DNA of 64,000 nucleotides from an uncultured Nodularia sp. GTDB lineage: Bacteria; Cyanobacteriota; Cyanobacteriia; Cyanobacteriales; Nostocaceae. Shown piece after piece: positions 17,873-27,729 of this stretch. The stretch covers positions 1 through 64,000 of the forward strand of contig CAIWDD010000110.1 in the NCBI GenBank assembly GCA_903911355.1, in the 5' to 3' direction. The notes beneath the pieces are model-generated. The model worked only from the letters and a program-made list of their open reading frames with translations. It had not been told where the DNA came from and did not search any database. Numbering within the stretch: position 1 is the first letter of the stretch; the number at the start of each line of letters is the position of its first letter. Position numbers and translations under genes: made by a program.

Positions 17873-18589
17873 TTATGAATCCAGCAAATTAAACTGTTGG
17901 AGTAACTTAGTATTTTCCGCCGTCAGTAACTCTCGCAGGTCATCAACTTCATTCAATATTTTCACCTCCCGCGCATATTCTTCTTGGATGATTCCCAAAT
18001 ATTGCTGACGCTTTTCCTCAGTCTGAGAATGGCCAAGCATATGTAGGGCGATGTTGATATTAGACAGAGGATCGCGTAATTCCTGGGATAATTTTTCTAA
18101 CAAATTACCCCTAATATCCGATAGTTGTCGAGAAACTTGTAAATTTGTATCATTTTCTTTAATTTCCTGTTGCAGTTGTTCGATTTTGTGGTGATTATCC
18201 AGATGCTGCTGTGTAGATAATGCTTGTCTTTTTAACCGTGCTTTAACTGCTTGTAATATTTCCCCTGGTTCAAAAGGTTTAGTAATGTAGTCGTCTGCGC
18301 CTAAATTCATCCCTTGGCGCAAATCCTCACGCTCGGCTTTAGCAGTGAGAAAAATTAAGGGAATATTAGCTGTATTAGGATAGTTCCGCAGTTTTTTTAA
18401 CACCTGAAAACCGTCCATACCAGGGAGCATAATATCACAAAGAATTAAATCAGGAGATTTAACCCTCGCCAAATGCAAGCCTTCTGAACCATCAGCAGCA
18501 CTGACAACGGAGAAATCTGCTAATAGCAGAATTTCTGAGATATTTAAACGGATTTGCTCCTCATCTTCAATAACTAAAATCAAACTCAT
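17873..18589 (-). CDS. Response regulator with degenerate HisKA-like domain
   Basis: From ATG 18589 this is 238 aa. Residues 1-120 form a receiver domain with acidic pocket EDE, phospho-acceptor D52 (LCDIMLPGMDGF), T82 and K104 (ITKPFEP). A coiled-coil linker follows. Residues about 160-225 resemble the HisKA dimerisation domain, but the phospho-accepting His is Gln169 (LSQELRDPL for SHELRTPL), and no ATPase domain follows. It is therefore a receiver with a pseudo-HisKA output, perhaps binding another kinase. No cognate kinase is adjacent. Confidence 0.85.
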   Translation of the reverse strand: MSLILVIEDEEQIRLNISEILLLADFSVVSAADGSEGLHLARVKSPDLILCDIMLPGMDGFQVLKKLRNYPNTANIPLIFLTAKAEREDLRQGMNLGADDYITKPFEPGEILQAVKARLKRQALSTQQHLDNHHKIEQLQQEIKENDTNLQVSRQLSDIRGNLLEKLSQELRDPLSNINIALHMLGHSQTEEKRQQYLGIIQEEYAREVKILNEVDDLRELLTAENTKLLQQFNLLDS

Positions 18590-18873
18590 AAGTTGCAACC
18601 CCAGGAATTAACCATTTATTTATAATAGTAACCATTTGTTTTCATAACTAACAGATTGAAATTTTATAACTGGGTTTTAGCCCTGATAAAATCGCTAAAT
18701 TCCTCAAATATTGCCAGAATATTCTTCTTGATTCCGAACAGGAAAATCTAGTTAAGTAAGTAGGAAAAATTGAGTGTAATTAATAACATATGCTTTTACT
18801 GAGAAAGCCAAATGTCACAGGGGGACAGTTTTTTGATACTATAGTAAATCTGACTGGTTCAATAACGATTTTT

Positions 18874-20277
18874 ATGAGCAAAGGCACCCTGTTTGATAAA
18901 GTTTGGAACTTACACACCGTTGGAACACTTCCCTCAGGGCTGACACAATTATTTATCGGGCTTCACTTAATTCATGAGGTCACTAGTCCCCAAGCCTTTG
19001 CTATGTTGCGGGAGAGGGGACTAAAGGTATTGTTTCCACAAAGAACCATAGCCACAGTAGACCACATCGTACCTACCGATAACCAGTCCCGGCCATTTAT
19101 CGATGGCTTGGCAGAAGATATGATTCAGGCTTTAGAACAAAATTGCCAAGAAAATAATATCACCTTTCATAACATTGGTTCTGGTAATCAAGGTATAGTT
19201 CACGTCATCGCCCCAGAACAAGGACTGACCCAACCAGGAATGACTATCGCTTGTGGGGATAGTCACACATCTAGCCATGGGGCCTTTGGTGCGATCGCCT
19301 TTGGTATTGGTACTAGCCAAGTTCGGGATGTTTTAGCTTCCCAAACCCTGGCTTTATCAAAATTGAAAGTGCGGAAAATTGAAGTTAATGGCACTTTAAA
19401 CCCCGGTGTTTACGCCAAAGATGTCATCCTGCACATTATTCGCCAACTGGGTGTAAAAGGTGGTGTAGGTTACGCCTATGAATATGCGGGTACCACCTTT
19501 GCACAAATGAACATGGAGGAACGGATGACCGTTTGTAACATGGCCATTGAAGGCGGTGCGAGATGCGGTTATGTCAATCCCGACCAAGTAACCTATGATT
19601 ACTTAAAGGGTAGAGACTTCGCCCCCACAGGTGCGCAATGGGAGGAAGCTGTGGCTTGGTGGGAGTCTATCAAGAGTGATGCTGATGCAGAATATGATGA
19701 TGTAGTAGTTTTCAACGCCGCGGATATTGCTCCCACAGTCACATGGGGAATTACCCCCGGTCAAGGTATCGGGGTCAATGAACTGATACCCAAAGCAGAA
19801 GAACTACCAGAAGAAGACCGCTTTGTAGCCGAAGAAGCTTACAAATACATGGATTTGTTCCCCGGTCAACCCATCAAAGGGACTAAAATTGATGTCTGTT
19901 TTATTGGTAGTTGCACCAACGGCAGAATTAGTGACCTGCGCGAAGCTGCTAAAATTGCCCAAGGTCGCCACGTTGCACAGGGAGTTAAGGCCTTTGTGGT
20001 TCCCGGTTCAGAACGGGTGAAACAACAAGCGGAAGCCGAAGGACTGCATCACATCTTTGCACAAGCTGGATTTGAATGGCGTGAACCCGGATGTTCTATG
20101 TGCCTAGCGATGAACCCTGATAAACTCCAAGGTAGACAAATCAGCGCCTCCTCTTCCAACCGCAATTTTAAAGGTAGACAAGGTTCATCCTCTGGTCGCA
20201 CATTACTTATGAGTCCCGCCATGGTAGCTACAGCTGCTATTCAAGGGGAAGTTGCAGACGTGCGCGAATTGCTATAA
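18874..20277 (+). CDS. leuC: 3-isopropylmalate dehydratase large subunit
   Basis: LeuC is the aconitase-family [4Fe-4S] large subunit that isomerises 2- to 3-isopropylmalate in leucine synthesis. Visible motifs are [37 protein letters not shown], and the cluster cysteines in IGSCTNGRI and [16 protein letters not shown] start at ATG 18874 ([11 protein letters not shown]), giving 467 aa, the family norm. An in-frame extension to 18790 looks non-coding. leuD follows 44 nt downstream. Confidence 0.96.
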   Translation: MSKGTLFDKVWNLHTVGTLPSGLTQLFIGLHLIHEVTSPQAFAMLRERGLKVLFPQRTIATVDHIVPTDNQSRPFIDGLAEDMIQALEQNCQENNITFHNIGSGNQGIVHVIAPEQGLTQPGMTIACGDSHTSSHGAFGAIAFGIGTSQVRDVLASQTLALSKLKVRKIEVNGTLNPGVYAKDVILHIIRQLGVKGGVGYAYEYAGTTFAQMNMEERMTVCNMAIEGGARCGYVNPDQVTYDYLKGRDFAPTGAQWEEAVAWWESIKSDADAEYDDVVVFNAADIAPTVTWGITPGQGIGVNELIPKAEELPEEDRFVAEEAYKYMDLFPGQPIKGTKIDVCFIGSCTNGRISDLREAAKIAQGRHVAQGVKAFVVPGSERVKQQAEAEGLHHIFAQAGFEWREPGCSMCLAMNPDKLQGRQISASSSNRNFKGRQGSSSGRTLLMSPAMVATAAIQGEVADVRELL

Positions 20278-20321
20278 CACCCCAACCTAACCCCCTGCTC
20301 TAGTGACAAAAACTCAAAATT

Positions 20322-20915
20322 ATGGTCAGTGAAGTTAAAAAAATCTCAGGTCGCGCTATAATCCTTATAGGGGATGATATAGATACAGACAGAATTATCC
20401 CCGCCCGTTATTTAAAAGCCATTACCTTTGATGGCTTGGGGGAAGGCGTATTCATCGATGACCGCACCGCATTAAAGGGCGAACACCCCTTTGACCAACC
20501 CCAATATCAAGGGGCAAATGTGTTAATCGTTAACCGCAACTTTGGCTGTGGTTCATCACGGGAACACGCCCCCCAAGCGATCGCTAAATGGGGGATTCAA
20601 GCTTTAATAGGGGAAAGTTTCGCCGAAATCTTTTTTGGTAACTGTGTAGCTATGGGCATACCTTGCGTTACTGCCGATGCTCCTACAGTCAAAAAACTGC
20701 AAGAGTTAGTCATGAAGCATCCCCAAGCTGCTGTAACAGTCAACTTGGAAACCTTAGAAGTATCATTAGGTGATTATACCACTAAAGTTACCATGAGTCA
20801 AGGCACTCGCAGCACCTTTATTGCTGGTACATGGGATGCCTGCGGTCAGTTAGTGGCTCAGTCTGAGGCAATCCAGGCTACAGCCGCTAAACTACCTTAT
20901 CTAACCTGGGTTTAG
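20322..20915 (+). CDS. leuD: 3-isopropylmalate dehydratase small subunit
   Basis: This 197-aa swivelling domain of isopropylmalate isomerase carries [15 protein letters not shown] and [14 protein letters not shown]. It pairs with LeuC from the gene just upstream. leuA (isopropylmalate synthase) is 26 kb away on the other strand, so the pathway is dispersed, as usual in cyanobacteria. tRNA-Ser follows convergently 19 nt after the stop. Confidence 0.95.
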   Translation: MVSEVKKISGRAIILIGDDIDTDRIIPARYLKAITFDGLGEGVFIDDRTALKGEHPFDQPQYQGANVLIVNRNFGCGSSREHAPQAIAKWGIQALIGESFAEIFFGNCVAMGIPCVTADAPTVKKLQELVMKHPQAAVTVNLETLEVSLGDYTTKVTMSQGTRSTFIAGTWDACGQLVAQSEAIQATAAKLPYLTWV

Positions 20916-20934
20916 GCACAACAGGGAAATTAAA

Positions 20935-21019
20935 CGGAGAGGGGGGGATTCGAACCCCCGTTGAGTTGCCCCAAAACGCATTTCGAGTGCGTCACCATCA
21001 ACCACTCGGACACCTCTCC
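20935..21019 (-). tRNA. tRNA-Ser (anticodon CGA)
   Basis: This is an 85-nt class II tRNA. The acceptor is GGAGAGG/CCTCTCC with discriminator G, the anticodon arm ACGCA-CTCGAAA-TGCGT with CGA, followed by a long variable arm and the T arm GGGGG-TTCGAAT-CCCCC. No CCA is encoded. Confidence 0.96.
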
Positions 21020-21156
21020 CGGTAATATATTATGCAGTTTTGGTGAATCTGTCAGACTTGGCGCAGTTATAGACGGTGAATTATTGCCCGCCGGGATTTC
21101 GCTCATAAGCTCAGATACCACATCCTATTATAGCACCTACAGCCATTTGTGCACCC

Positions 21157-22266
21157 CTAAGTTAAAACTAAATTATCCCGATGAATCACAGTTTCAGCAC
21201 CTACATAGCCCAAAATTGTGCAAATTTCCCGGGAATGACAGCCGCGAATCTTTTCTAGCTCATCGCTGCTGTAGTTGACAACACCTCTGGCGATTTCCGT
21301 TCCCTGGTGGTCGCATAACTGCACCGCCGCTTGAGCTTCAAAGTTTCCTTCTACTGTTTTAATCCCTGCGGCTAATAAGGATTTCCCACCCTGGGCGATC
21401 GCCGCGATCGCCCCTGTATCCAAGTATAATTTTCCCGCCGGAACTAGACCGTAAGCTATCCAACGTTTACGAGCCGAAGTTGGTTCAGGTTGTGGTTCAA
21501 AGTGAGTTCCCAGGGGTTCCCCAGCCAGAATCTTCTCGATATTATGGGGAAATCTTCCTTGAGTGATTACCGTTCGCACTCCCGCCGCGATCGCAATTCT
21601 AGCAGCGGAAATTTTAGTTAACATCCCCCCGGTACCCCATTGGGACCCTTGAGATCCGGTTTCTATTTGTAATGCTGCTAGTTCTTTGAGGTTATTCACC
21701 AAAGATATGGGCTGCGCATCTGGTACTGAACGCGGGTCGGCTGAATATAGCCTGTCTACATCAGTGAGAATAAATAACCAATCTGCTTCTATTAAACTAG
21801 CAACCAATGCCGAAAGGGTGTCATTATCGCCAAATTTCAACTCCTCTACTGCCACTGTATCATTTTCATTGACTACAGGAATTACACCCAGTCCCAAGAG
21901 TTCCTGAAAGGTATTATAGACATTCAGATAGCGGCTACGCTGTACCAAATCGCTACGAGTCAGCAACACTTGAGCAATGGGCTGGGATAGTGTAGTAAAT
22001 AAATCATCATATATCCGCATTAACCGCCCCTGTCCCACTGCTGCTACTGCTTGTTTGAGAGCCATGGCTTTAGGACGTTCAGTTAAACCCAATCTGGCAC
22101 AACCCACTCCCACCGCCCCAGAGGAAACTAAAACCACTCTATGCCCTTCCTGTCTCAAATGACATAGTGTTTCTGCTAAGGTGGCAATGGTGGACAGCGC
22201 TAGCTGTCCGGTTTCTGGTTGAGTGAGGCTAGAAGTACCGATTTTGATAACAATCGTCTTGGTCAT
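21157..22266 (-). CDS. proB: Glutamate 5-kinase
   Basis: ProB phosphorylates glutamate in the first step of proline synthesis. This 369-aa protein has an N-terminal amino-acid-kinase domain ([46 protein letters not shown] read in pieces) and a C-terminal PUA domain (about residues 275-360, [16 protein letters not shown]). Length and domain order match E. coli ProB. It is a monocistronic-looking gene on the minus strand. Confidence 0.95.
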   Translation of the reverse strand: MTKTIVIKIGTSSLTQPETGQLALSTIATLAETLCHLRQEGHRVVLVSSGAVGVGCARLGLTERPKAMALKQAVAAVGQGRLMRIYDDLFTTLSQPIAQVLLTRSDLVQRSRYLNVYNTFQELLGLGVIPVVNENDTVAVEELKFGDNDTLSALVASLIEADWLFILTDVDRLYSADPRSVPDAQPISLVNNLKELAALQIETGSQGSQWGTGGMLTKISAARIAIAAGVRTVITQGRFPHNIEKILAGEPLGTHFEPQPEPTSARKRWIAYGLVPAGKLYLDTGAIAAIAQGGKSLLAAGIKTVEGNFEAQAAVQLCDHQGTEIARGVVNYSSDELEKIRGCHSREICTILGYVGAETVIHRDNLVLT

Positions 22267-22464
22267 TGATAATTTTCGTTAAAATTTGTAAAGCGCCGAG
22301 CCTTCTATAGATAAAGGCCGACGCTCTACGGGTTAATTGTTATTTATTATGGGCTAGGGTCTTTATTTTGCTGACCCCATATTATCAATTATTATCATCA
22401 CCGATTTCCCAATTTTCCCTAGATTTCTTAAGTATTTCTTTATATTTACTTTAGCGACGACTTC

Positions 22465-23010
22465 TCAAGTTTTGTGAACTTTTCTTTCTTTAGGGGTAAT
22501 GGTAGCTCCCAAGATTTCCGATAACCAAACTTCAAAATTCCGCACAGGATGAGATCGCAGAGCTACATCGGCATGAATAATCGGGTCTACTAAAATGGTG
22601 AACATTCCCAAACGATTACCTGCTAAGACATCGGTAAACAGGCGATCGCCCACCATTCCTACTTGTTCCACAGGGAGATTCATCCCCATAAGTGCGGCTC
22701 TAATTTTCCGTCGTGACGGCTTGGCTGCACCTAAGTAATAGGGCAAATTGAGCGATCGGGCGATCCCACCGATCCGCGATTCACTCAGATTATTACTCAC
22801 CAAGCACAACTGTGTAGAACTACGCACTTGCTCTACCCAGTCTTGTAGTTCTGGCGAAGCTAGTCCCACTCTCAAAGGTACTAGGGTTTCATCCACATCC
22901 AATACCAGCCCCTGCAGCCCATATTGTTGAATAATTGCGGGTGTCAGGTTCAAGACAGAACCGGATATAATTAAATTAGGCTGTAAGAGATCATTCCAGG
23001 TCATAGTCAA
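22465..23010 (-). CDS. YqeG-family HAD phosphatase (subfamily IIIA)
   Basis: This 181-aa protein has HAD motif I in LVLDVDETLVPL, motif II in LCLVSNN, motif III Lys in AAKPSRRKI, and motif IV in GMVGDRLFTDVLAGNRLGM. That matches the YqeG/GEP4-like HAD-IIIA group. The physiological substrate is not established; eukaryotic relatives are phosphatidylglycerophosphate phosphatases, a plausible but unproven role here. ATG 23010 or 23004 may start it. Confidence 0.87.
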   Translation of the reverse strand: MTMTWNDLLQPNLIISGSVLNLTPAIIQQYGLQGLVLDVDETLVPLRVGLASPELQDWVEQVRSSTQLCLVSNNLSESRIGGIARSLNLPYYLGAAKPSRRKIRAALMGMNLPVEQVGMVGDRLFTDVLAGNRLGMFTILVDPIIHADVALRSHPVRNFEVWLSEILGATITPKERKVHKT

Positions 23011-23221
23011 ATTTAACTACTTCAAACACAAATATGTTATTTATCCTCTCACCACTACAGACTCACTGGTAGTGGGAGATTCTTCCGATCCAAAAAAGCT
23101 AACTAATGCTAACAAAAGTCTGCTTTTACTTCTGTGTTTCACCCTAGAAGTGTCGGCACTATCTAGTCCACAGGCTAAAACGGTCAATCTGACCCTCATT
23201 CCCACTTAACTAGAGTAGTAT

Positions 23222-23334
23222 TAAAGCCTTTTTCAGGCTCATGAAGTACACACCAATTCCCTGTTCCCTATTCCCTGTTCCCTGTTCCCTCAAACTAAAA
23301 AAAATTGTACCTCACGAGCATGGGAAATGCTATA
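23222..23334 (-). repeat. Dispersed repeat, copy C (113 bp, inverted)
   Basis: This is the reverse complement of the elements at 9183-9281 and 50489-50601. Its variable core holds about five TTCCCTG/TTCCCTA units. It occupies much of the 358-nt gap between yqeG and the DUF3727 gene; the rest of that gap (23011-23221) shows nothing recognisable. Confidence 0.93.
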
Positions 23335-23368
23335 CTACCAACCCCCATCAGCATCAATCTACTTTAGC

Positions 23369-23941
23369 TTATTCGACCTCGTTAAAAAGTTCTTCTTCTA
23401 ACAGTGGTTGTATTTTTTTAAATTCCTCTGGGGAAAGTAATTGAGGTTCTCCAGTGCTAGAAATGCGAGCGAAAAACAGCAGCGGGTCTACAGGGGTATA
23501 AATTGCGTATTCTTGACCTTGATCATAGAAACTAGCAAGTAGCTGCAATTGTTCAGGTTCCAACTCCTCATCTTCATCTTCAATTTCCAAGGTGAAAATC
23601 TCCGACTCTTCCACTGCTGGTAAATCACCAGACACTGTCAGAGCATAAGCAGTATGCTTGACGATCAAATTTTGTTCAGCCAAAACAGCCTGAGCAGTAC
23701 CTAAAATTCGGTCAATGACAGCATCATCATCTACCAAAACCGCCTGTTCATCATCATCATCACCTTGCCAAGCAAAAATTTCTATAGGCGAGTCCACAGG
23801 GAGGAGCAAAACATATTCTTGTCCCTCAACCACCAGGGAATGTTCAACATAACATTCTAGGGTTCGCCCGGTCTCATCGGTGAGGGTGATAGAACCTGCA
23901 TGAGCATGATCATTTTCTTCAGGAAATGGAGAGGAAAACAT
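23369..23941 (-). CDS. DUF3727 family protein
   Basis: This 190-aa strongly acidic protein contains two related halves. The first is about residues 16-110, with ITLTDETGRTLECYVEHSL and EYVLLLPVDSPIEIF. The second is about residues 120-190, with QEYAIYTPVDPLLFFAR. It belongs to the cyanobacterial/plastid DUF3727 group, whose function is unknown; plant relatives carry the same repeated module. Acidic runs (DDDDEQ, EIEDEDEELEPE) dominate the linker. Confidence 0.85.
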   Translation of the reverse strand: MFSSPFPEENDHAHAGSITLTDETGRTLECYVEHSLVVEGQEYVLLLPVDSPIEIFAWQGDDDDEQAVLVDDDAVIDRILGTAQAVLAEQNLIVKHTAYALTVSGDLPAVEESEIFTLEIEDEDEELEPEQLQLLASFYDQGQEYAIYTPVDPLLFFARISSTGEPQLLSPEEFKKIQPLLEEELFNEVE

Positions 23942-24089
23942 AGCCGAAGTGTAAAACTTTATAAATAGCAGTAGATATACAAATGTCTTTACTATTTATT
24001 GACTAATTCAGTCAAGAAAAGAGCTTCAGAAATTGATATCAGTCTTAGTGACCCAATTCAGAATATCACGTAAAAAGGTATCAATACTC

Positions 24090-24557
24090 TCAGGCTAGCA
24101 CGGCTTCCTGGAAGTTGCCCCGTCTAGTGTCAAGCCATTGTTGTAAAATTAAAGCTGCCGCCTTACGGTCAATTAAACCTTTATGGCGTGATGGCGAGAT
24201 ATTTTCAGCTATTAACAGTTGCTCCGCTTGGAAAGAAGTTAATCGCTCATCTACATATTCCAGTGGTAACTCCATAGCCCTCGCCAATTTTTTGCCAAAT
24301 TTCAACACATGACGAGCTTGGAATCCTAAAGTCCCATCCATAGAGTAAGGTAAACCCATGACCAGCACTTGTACCTGACGCTCATTCACCATGTGGCGGA
24401 TTTGCTGGACATCCCTTTCAAAGGATGTCCGTTCAATGGTGGTGAGTCCCATAGCAATCAAACCAGTACCATCGCACCCTGCTACACCAATCCGCTTGCG
24501 ACCAAAATCTAATCCCAATGCTGAAATAAACGGTTGTGGTTGCTCTTGGGGTGTCAA
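24090..24557 (-). CDS. ruvX: Putative Holliday junction resolvase RuvX/YqgF
   Basis: This 155-aa RNase-H-fold protein has ALGLDFGRKRIGVAG with the first catalytic Asp, LVMGLPYSMDGTLG, VDERLTS with the Glu, and a final IDRKAAALILQQWLD. YqgF acts in 16S rRNA 5'-end processing in some bacteria and as a junction resolvase in others. It starts 2 nt after the GNAT gene ends, so the two are translationally linked. Confidence 0.92.
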   Translation of the reverse strand: MTPQEQPQPFISALGLDFGRKRIGVAGCDGTGLIAMGLTTIERTSFERDVQQIRHMVNERQVQVLVMGLPYSMDGTLGFQARHVLKFGKKLARAMELPLEYVDERLTSFQAEQLLIAENISPSRHKGLIDRKAAALILQQWLDTRRGNFQEAVLA

Positions 24558-24558
24558 A

Positions 24559-25818
24559 CTAGTTCTCCTGTTTGGGCTGCTCTGTGGATTCAGGAATCGG
24601 CAATACTTCCATACTCAAATTATCGCACTTAAAGGTTATAGGTTCTGATTTGCCTGGCGCTGGACTGTCTGATGGTGATTGGTTTGTTGGTCTTACCCAT
24701 GACATCCCACCTGGTATGGGTTTACGCGCCGGTTGTAAACCTTGTAGTACCCCACTCCACTGAATTCCTTCCAAGGAAACAAATTTCGACTCCCGTAACT
24801 TATGCCAAACTGAGCGAGACATCACCAGGGTATGTTCTATGCGCTTGGCCCCAATGCGTTCTAAATACTCTTCTCGTTCTGCTTGGTAGTCTGAGGATGC
24901 TAATTGTAAACCTTGCTGCGGGAAATCTTGGACAATTCGCGCTAATTGGGAAAGCATCTCTGGATATAGCCAGGTATAAGCGGGGTGAACTGTCAGGGTC
25001 GCCACATGAGGAGTTTCGCCCTTGCGGTTCAGTTGTACTTGGAAATAGCCAATGGCTGCTTTGCGTTGGGGTTCAAACACGTAGCCACTCACCACTTCTG
25101 TTTTTGTGATCCACTGCTTCACAGCATCAGCTAGAGCACCCAACAAACTGGTTTTAAAGTCCCGTGTATTGCGGTCAAACACCTGACGCACCAAAGGAGG
25201 CATTGATGCTGTATCTAACTGATAGAGTAATTGAGCATCAGCATTACTTACAGGCAAAAGATTAGGTAAGTCCGGCTCCGCTTGCGCTAATACAGCCAGT
25301 AATTGCGGTTCAATTTCCCAGTAGGTCATTTCTGCCAGGCGCTGAAATCCATTTTGCCGATATAGTGCTAGAGCGTCTTTATCATTAACATTAACTTCTA
25401 ATAACCAAGTCCGAGCTTCTAAAATCGACTCAAAGCAATGGCGCAACAGTTGTGAGCCTACTCCTTGTTTCTCCAGCGATTTCGCCAGCATTACCCGATC
25501 AATCCGCCATGTACTGCGTGTACGGTTGAAAGGTGACACTTGAATCATTCCTAACAATACTCGCCCCTGTTCTGCTACGTAGGCACAGAAACGATACTTG
25601 AGAGGGTTAGGAAACCAACTCAAAAATTTTAGTAATCCATACCAACGGCGTAACCATTGCATCTGGTTGATGGCAATTTCAGCCTCTTTGGGAGTTAAGT
25701 CAGATAATGAGTCTTGAGTTATTTGCTCAATTCCGTCCAAATCCCGGTATTGGGCCGGCCGGATGACAACGCCGAGATTTCGAGGTAGTAATGAAGTCAT
25801 CTTAATTTTATCTGCCAT
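24559..25818 (-). CDS. GNAT-family N-acetyltransferase with C-terminal extension
   Basis: In this 419-aa protein residues about 15-170 form a GNAT domain, with the acetyl-CoA loop in LEKQGVGSQLLRHC and the end motif NDKDALALYRQNGFQRL. Residues 180-370 look like a second, diverged acetyltransferase-like half (KAAIGYFQVQLN, LQLASSDYQAEREEYLERIGAKR split across a strand and helix). The C-terminus is Pro/Ser-rich. The substrate is unknown. It is directly upstream of ruvX in a compact pair. Confidence 0.8.
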   Translation of the reverse strand: MADKIKMTSLLPRNLGVVIRPAQYRDLDGIEQITQDSLSDLTPKEAEIAINQMQWLRRWYGLLKFLSWFPNPLKYRFCAYVAEQGRVLLGMIQVSPFNRTRSTWRIDRVMLAKSLEKQGVGSQLLRHCFESILEARTWLLEVNVNDKDALALYRQNGFQRLAEMTYWEIEPQLLAVLAQAEPDLPNLLPVSNADAQLLYQLDTASMPPLVRQVFDRNTRDFKTSLLGALADAVKQWITKTEVVSGYVFEPQRKAAIGYFQVQLNRKGETPHVATLTVHPAYTWLYPEMLSQLARIVQDFPQQGLQLASSDYQAEREEYLERIGAKRIEHTLVMSRSVWHKLRESKFVSLEGIQWSGVLQGLQPARKPIPGGMSWVRPTNQSPSDSPAPGKSEPITFKCDNLSMEVLPIPESTEQPKQEN

Positions 25819-26128
25819 TTAGCCTTAAATTACTGGTTCAGAGGAAGTGCTACAATAATCTTAACCCCTTTTTACTCCTGCCTCTTGCTCCCCAAGAGTG
25901 ATTTTTTTGACACTTGCCGCACTAAGGTGATCGATGTTATTGCTTCATCCTTGGTTGCAGTTATCCACTTAACCTACTACCTGCGGTTATGGCTACCCCA
26001 CTCAAGGTATCATACAGCAAGAGTCCTAACTAAATACCAAAAAAGCAGACCTGATGAGCGCAACTTTCGTATTGACCCAACATATCTGCTTTTGTTTTAT
26101 AACAAAAATGCCGAAAATTTCTCTTTTT
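25819..26128. other. Intergenic region with a terminator-like hairpin
   Basis: AAAAGCAGA (26041-26049) and TCTGCTTTT (26085-26093) form a 9-bp stem. Read on the minus strand, downstream of the 70-aa gene, the stem is followed by TTTTTT. It is a candidate terminator for that gene. A 112-codon plus-strand frame across the region lacks a credible start. Confidence 0.45.
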
Positions 26129-26341
26129 TTACCACCCTTTTCGGGAAATTAGCTTCTCAAAGTTGGCTTGAGTTTGGTGCAGCAGTTGCTCTCGGCTATT
26201 TTCAAGTGAAAGTGTCTCCTTGAGGGGGGGAACCAGATTGCGCGCTTGTAGAGTCATATGAAGTTGCAAATGGGCAACATATTCGCTGAAGTCTTCATTT
26301 TGGACAACTGCGCCCCTTGAGACATTTGATTCCACTGTCAC
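26129..26341 (-). CDS. Small protein of unknown function (70 aa)
   Basis: I do not recognise this protein. It starts at GTG 26341 with a good AGGAG six nt upstream, which is the main reason to believe it. It is predicted soluble, with a Leu/Gln-rich helical second half (LQLHMTLQARN, SREQLLHQTQANFEKL). There is no Cys, signal peptide or membrane segment. Terminator-like DNA follows at 26041-26093. Confidence 0.5.
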   Translation of the reverse strand: MTVESNVSRGAVVQNEDFSEYVAHLQLHMTLQARNLVPPLKETLSLENSREQLLHQTQANFEKLISRKGW

Positions 26342-26467
26342 TTGGTTCTCCTTCTCTTAGTTGGTGTGGCTGTGCCTTTATATCATCAGAACTTATCACA
26401 TTGTTTTGCTTAACTTCTTAATCTGTAATGAAGTTTAATGTTTTTGCCAAGTTTACACTCAGCAATG

Positions 26468-27433
26468 TTAAAACTGGTATGATATGCCCAGGGAAACCAC
26501 CGGGTATATCTTTAACCAATCTAGATCATTTTCTAAATCGCTTTTTTCTTTCTGTATACTGTTGTTGATTTGATTCCTTATCTCTGGAGTAGCATCAGCA
26601 CCGAAGTTAGGTGTAACATCTACTTTTGGTGAGCCGGTGAACATCACACCCAAATTAAAAGAAAACCCCAAGCCTTTACCCCGTTGAACGGCATTTCCCC
26701 AGCCAATACCTAAATAAGGTGCGACACTATTGGGAAAGCCAACTTTAGCATCAACTGATTCTAAAACCTTAGCTTCGTAAGGAGTTCCACCAACTGTAAT
26801 GGTGTTAATGTTATTAGTGCCAGCTGTTGGTCTACCTTTTCCCTTGAGGTTATTATCTTGAAAGACTAAACCCCCAGTCAAACGAAAACCAGAATTTTTT
26901 GCCGGGTGGTAGTCAACTAGAGTGGAAATATTCGACAAGTCAAGATCAGCTTTATAGGTGACATCAGTTTCTGTGATATCCCGAGCCAGACTGAAAGCAT
27001 TTATCCCCACCCTGGCATTAAAATTAGGAGTTATTGACCTAGTGACAGATGCTCCTAAACCTAAAGTACCAATTTCTGGAGTAATTGCCCAACCACTCTT
27101 GTTACCTCCAGGATCTTGGCTTGTTTGTTCTGTGGGTCTAACTTCTATGGGAGCGCTACTAGGTGTTGAGGAAGGGGGAGTAATTTGACTACAGCGAGAG
27201 TTGAGGGGATAATCCTTACAGAATTGATTTAAATCAATAGGTGTTTGCGCTATGGGTTGTAAGTCAGTAGCGCTGTGAGAAAAGGTTCCGCCTACGGAAT
27301 TTATTTCACCCGGTTGAGATGTAGCAATTACTTCTTGGGATAATACTGGTTGACTTGTGGATACCCCCAATCCCAAAGCAGATGCTAATGTCAAAATTGC
27401 TACAGATTTTAATTTAAGTCCACTCATGATCAT
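26468..27433 (-). CDS. Outer-membrane beta-barrel protein, putative
   Basis: This 321-aa protein has a signal peptide (SVAILTLASALGLGVSTSQPVLSQ, cut near residue 33), a Pro/Ser/Thr-rich linker (about 60-110) and a region of alternating beta strands. It ends in SLGISYQF, with the terminal Phe typical of barrels recognised by BamA. Residues 115-321 look like an opacity/OmpA-type 8-stranded barrel, here glycine- and asparagine-rich. GAGGAG precedes the start. Function is unknown; a small porin or surface adhesion role is possible. Confidence 0.65.
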   Translation of the reverse strand: MIMSGLKLKSVAILTLASALGLGVSTSQPVLSQEVIATSQPGEINSVGGTFSHSATDLQPIAQTPIDLNQFCKDYPLNSRCSQITPPSSTPSSAPIEVRPTEQTSQDPGGNKSGWAITPEIGTLGLGASVTRSITPNFNARVGINAFSLARDITETDVTYKADLDLSNISTLVDYHPAKNSGFRLTGGLVFQDNNLKGKGRPTAGTNNINTITVGGTPYEAKVLESVDAKVGFPNSVAPYLGIGWGNAVQRGKGLGFSFNLGVMFTGSPKVDVTPNFGADATPEIRNQINNSIQKEKSDLENDLDWLKIYPVVSLGISYQF

Positions 27434-27729
27434 TACTCCTCACCTAATAACTAACCTTGCGGTTTCTGCTCACCACAGACAATTTCACCGTTTAATTATG
27501 CAGCAACTCAAGACAATTCTTACCCGTGAGTTATTTTCTGGGTAGGTCAAAACCTCAAATTTCCTGATTGATGCAGTTTTAGGGTTGTATCTTCCCCATG
27601 GACAGCCGCCTTCTATAAGCAGAAGTGTATAATCAAACAGTTTACCAAGTCAATGTGGCAAACTGTAGATGTATAAAAAATTAATATTGTAGGAGGAGTG
27701 ATATTTCTCCGAGACCCACAAGAATAGTC

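Noticed and set aside
25885-26223. 112-codon plus-strand frame
   Set aside because: Non-ATG start without a ribosome-binding site, antisense to a better small gene and a hairpin.
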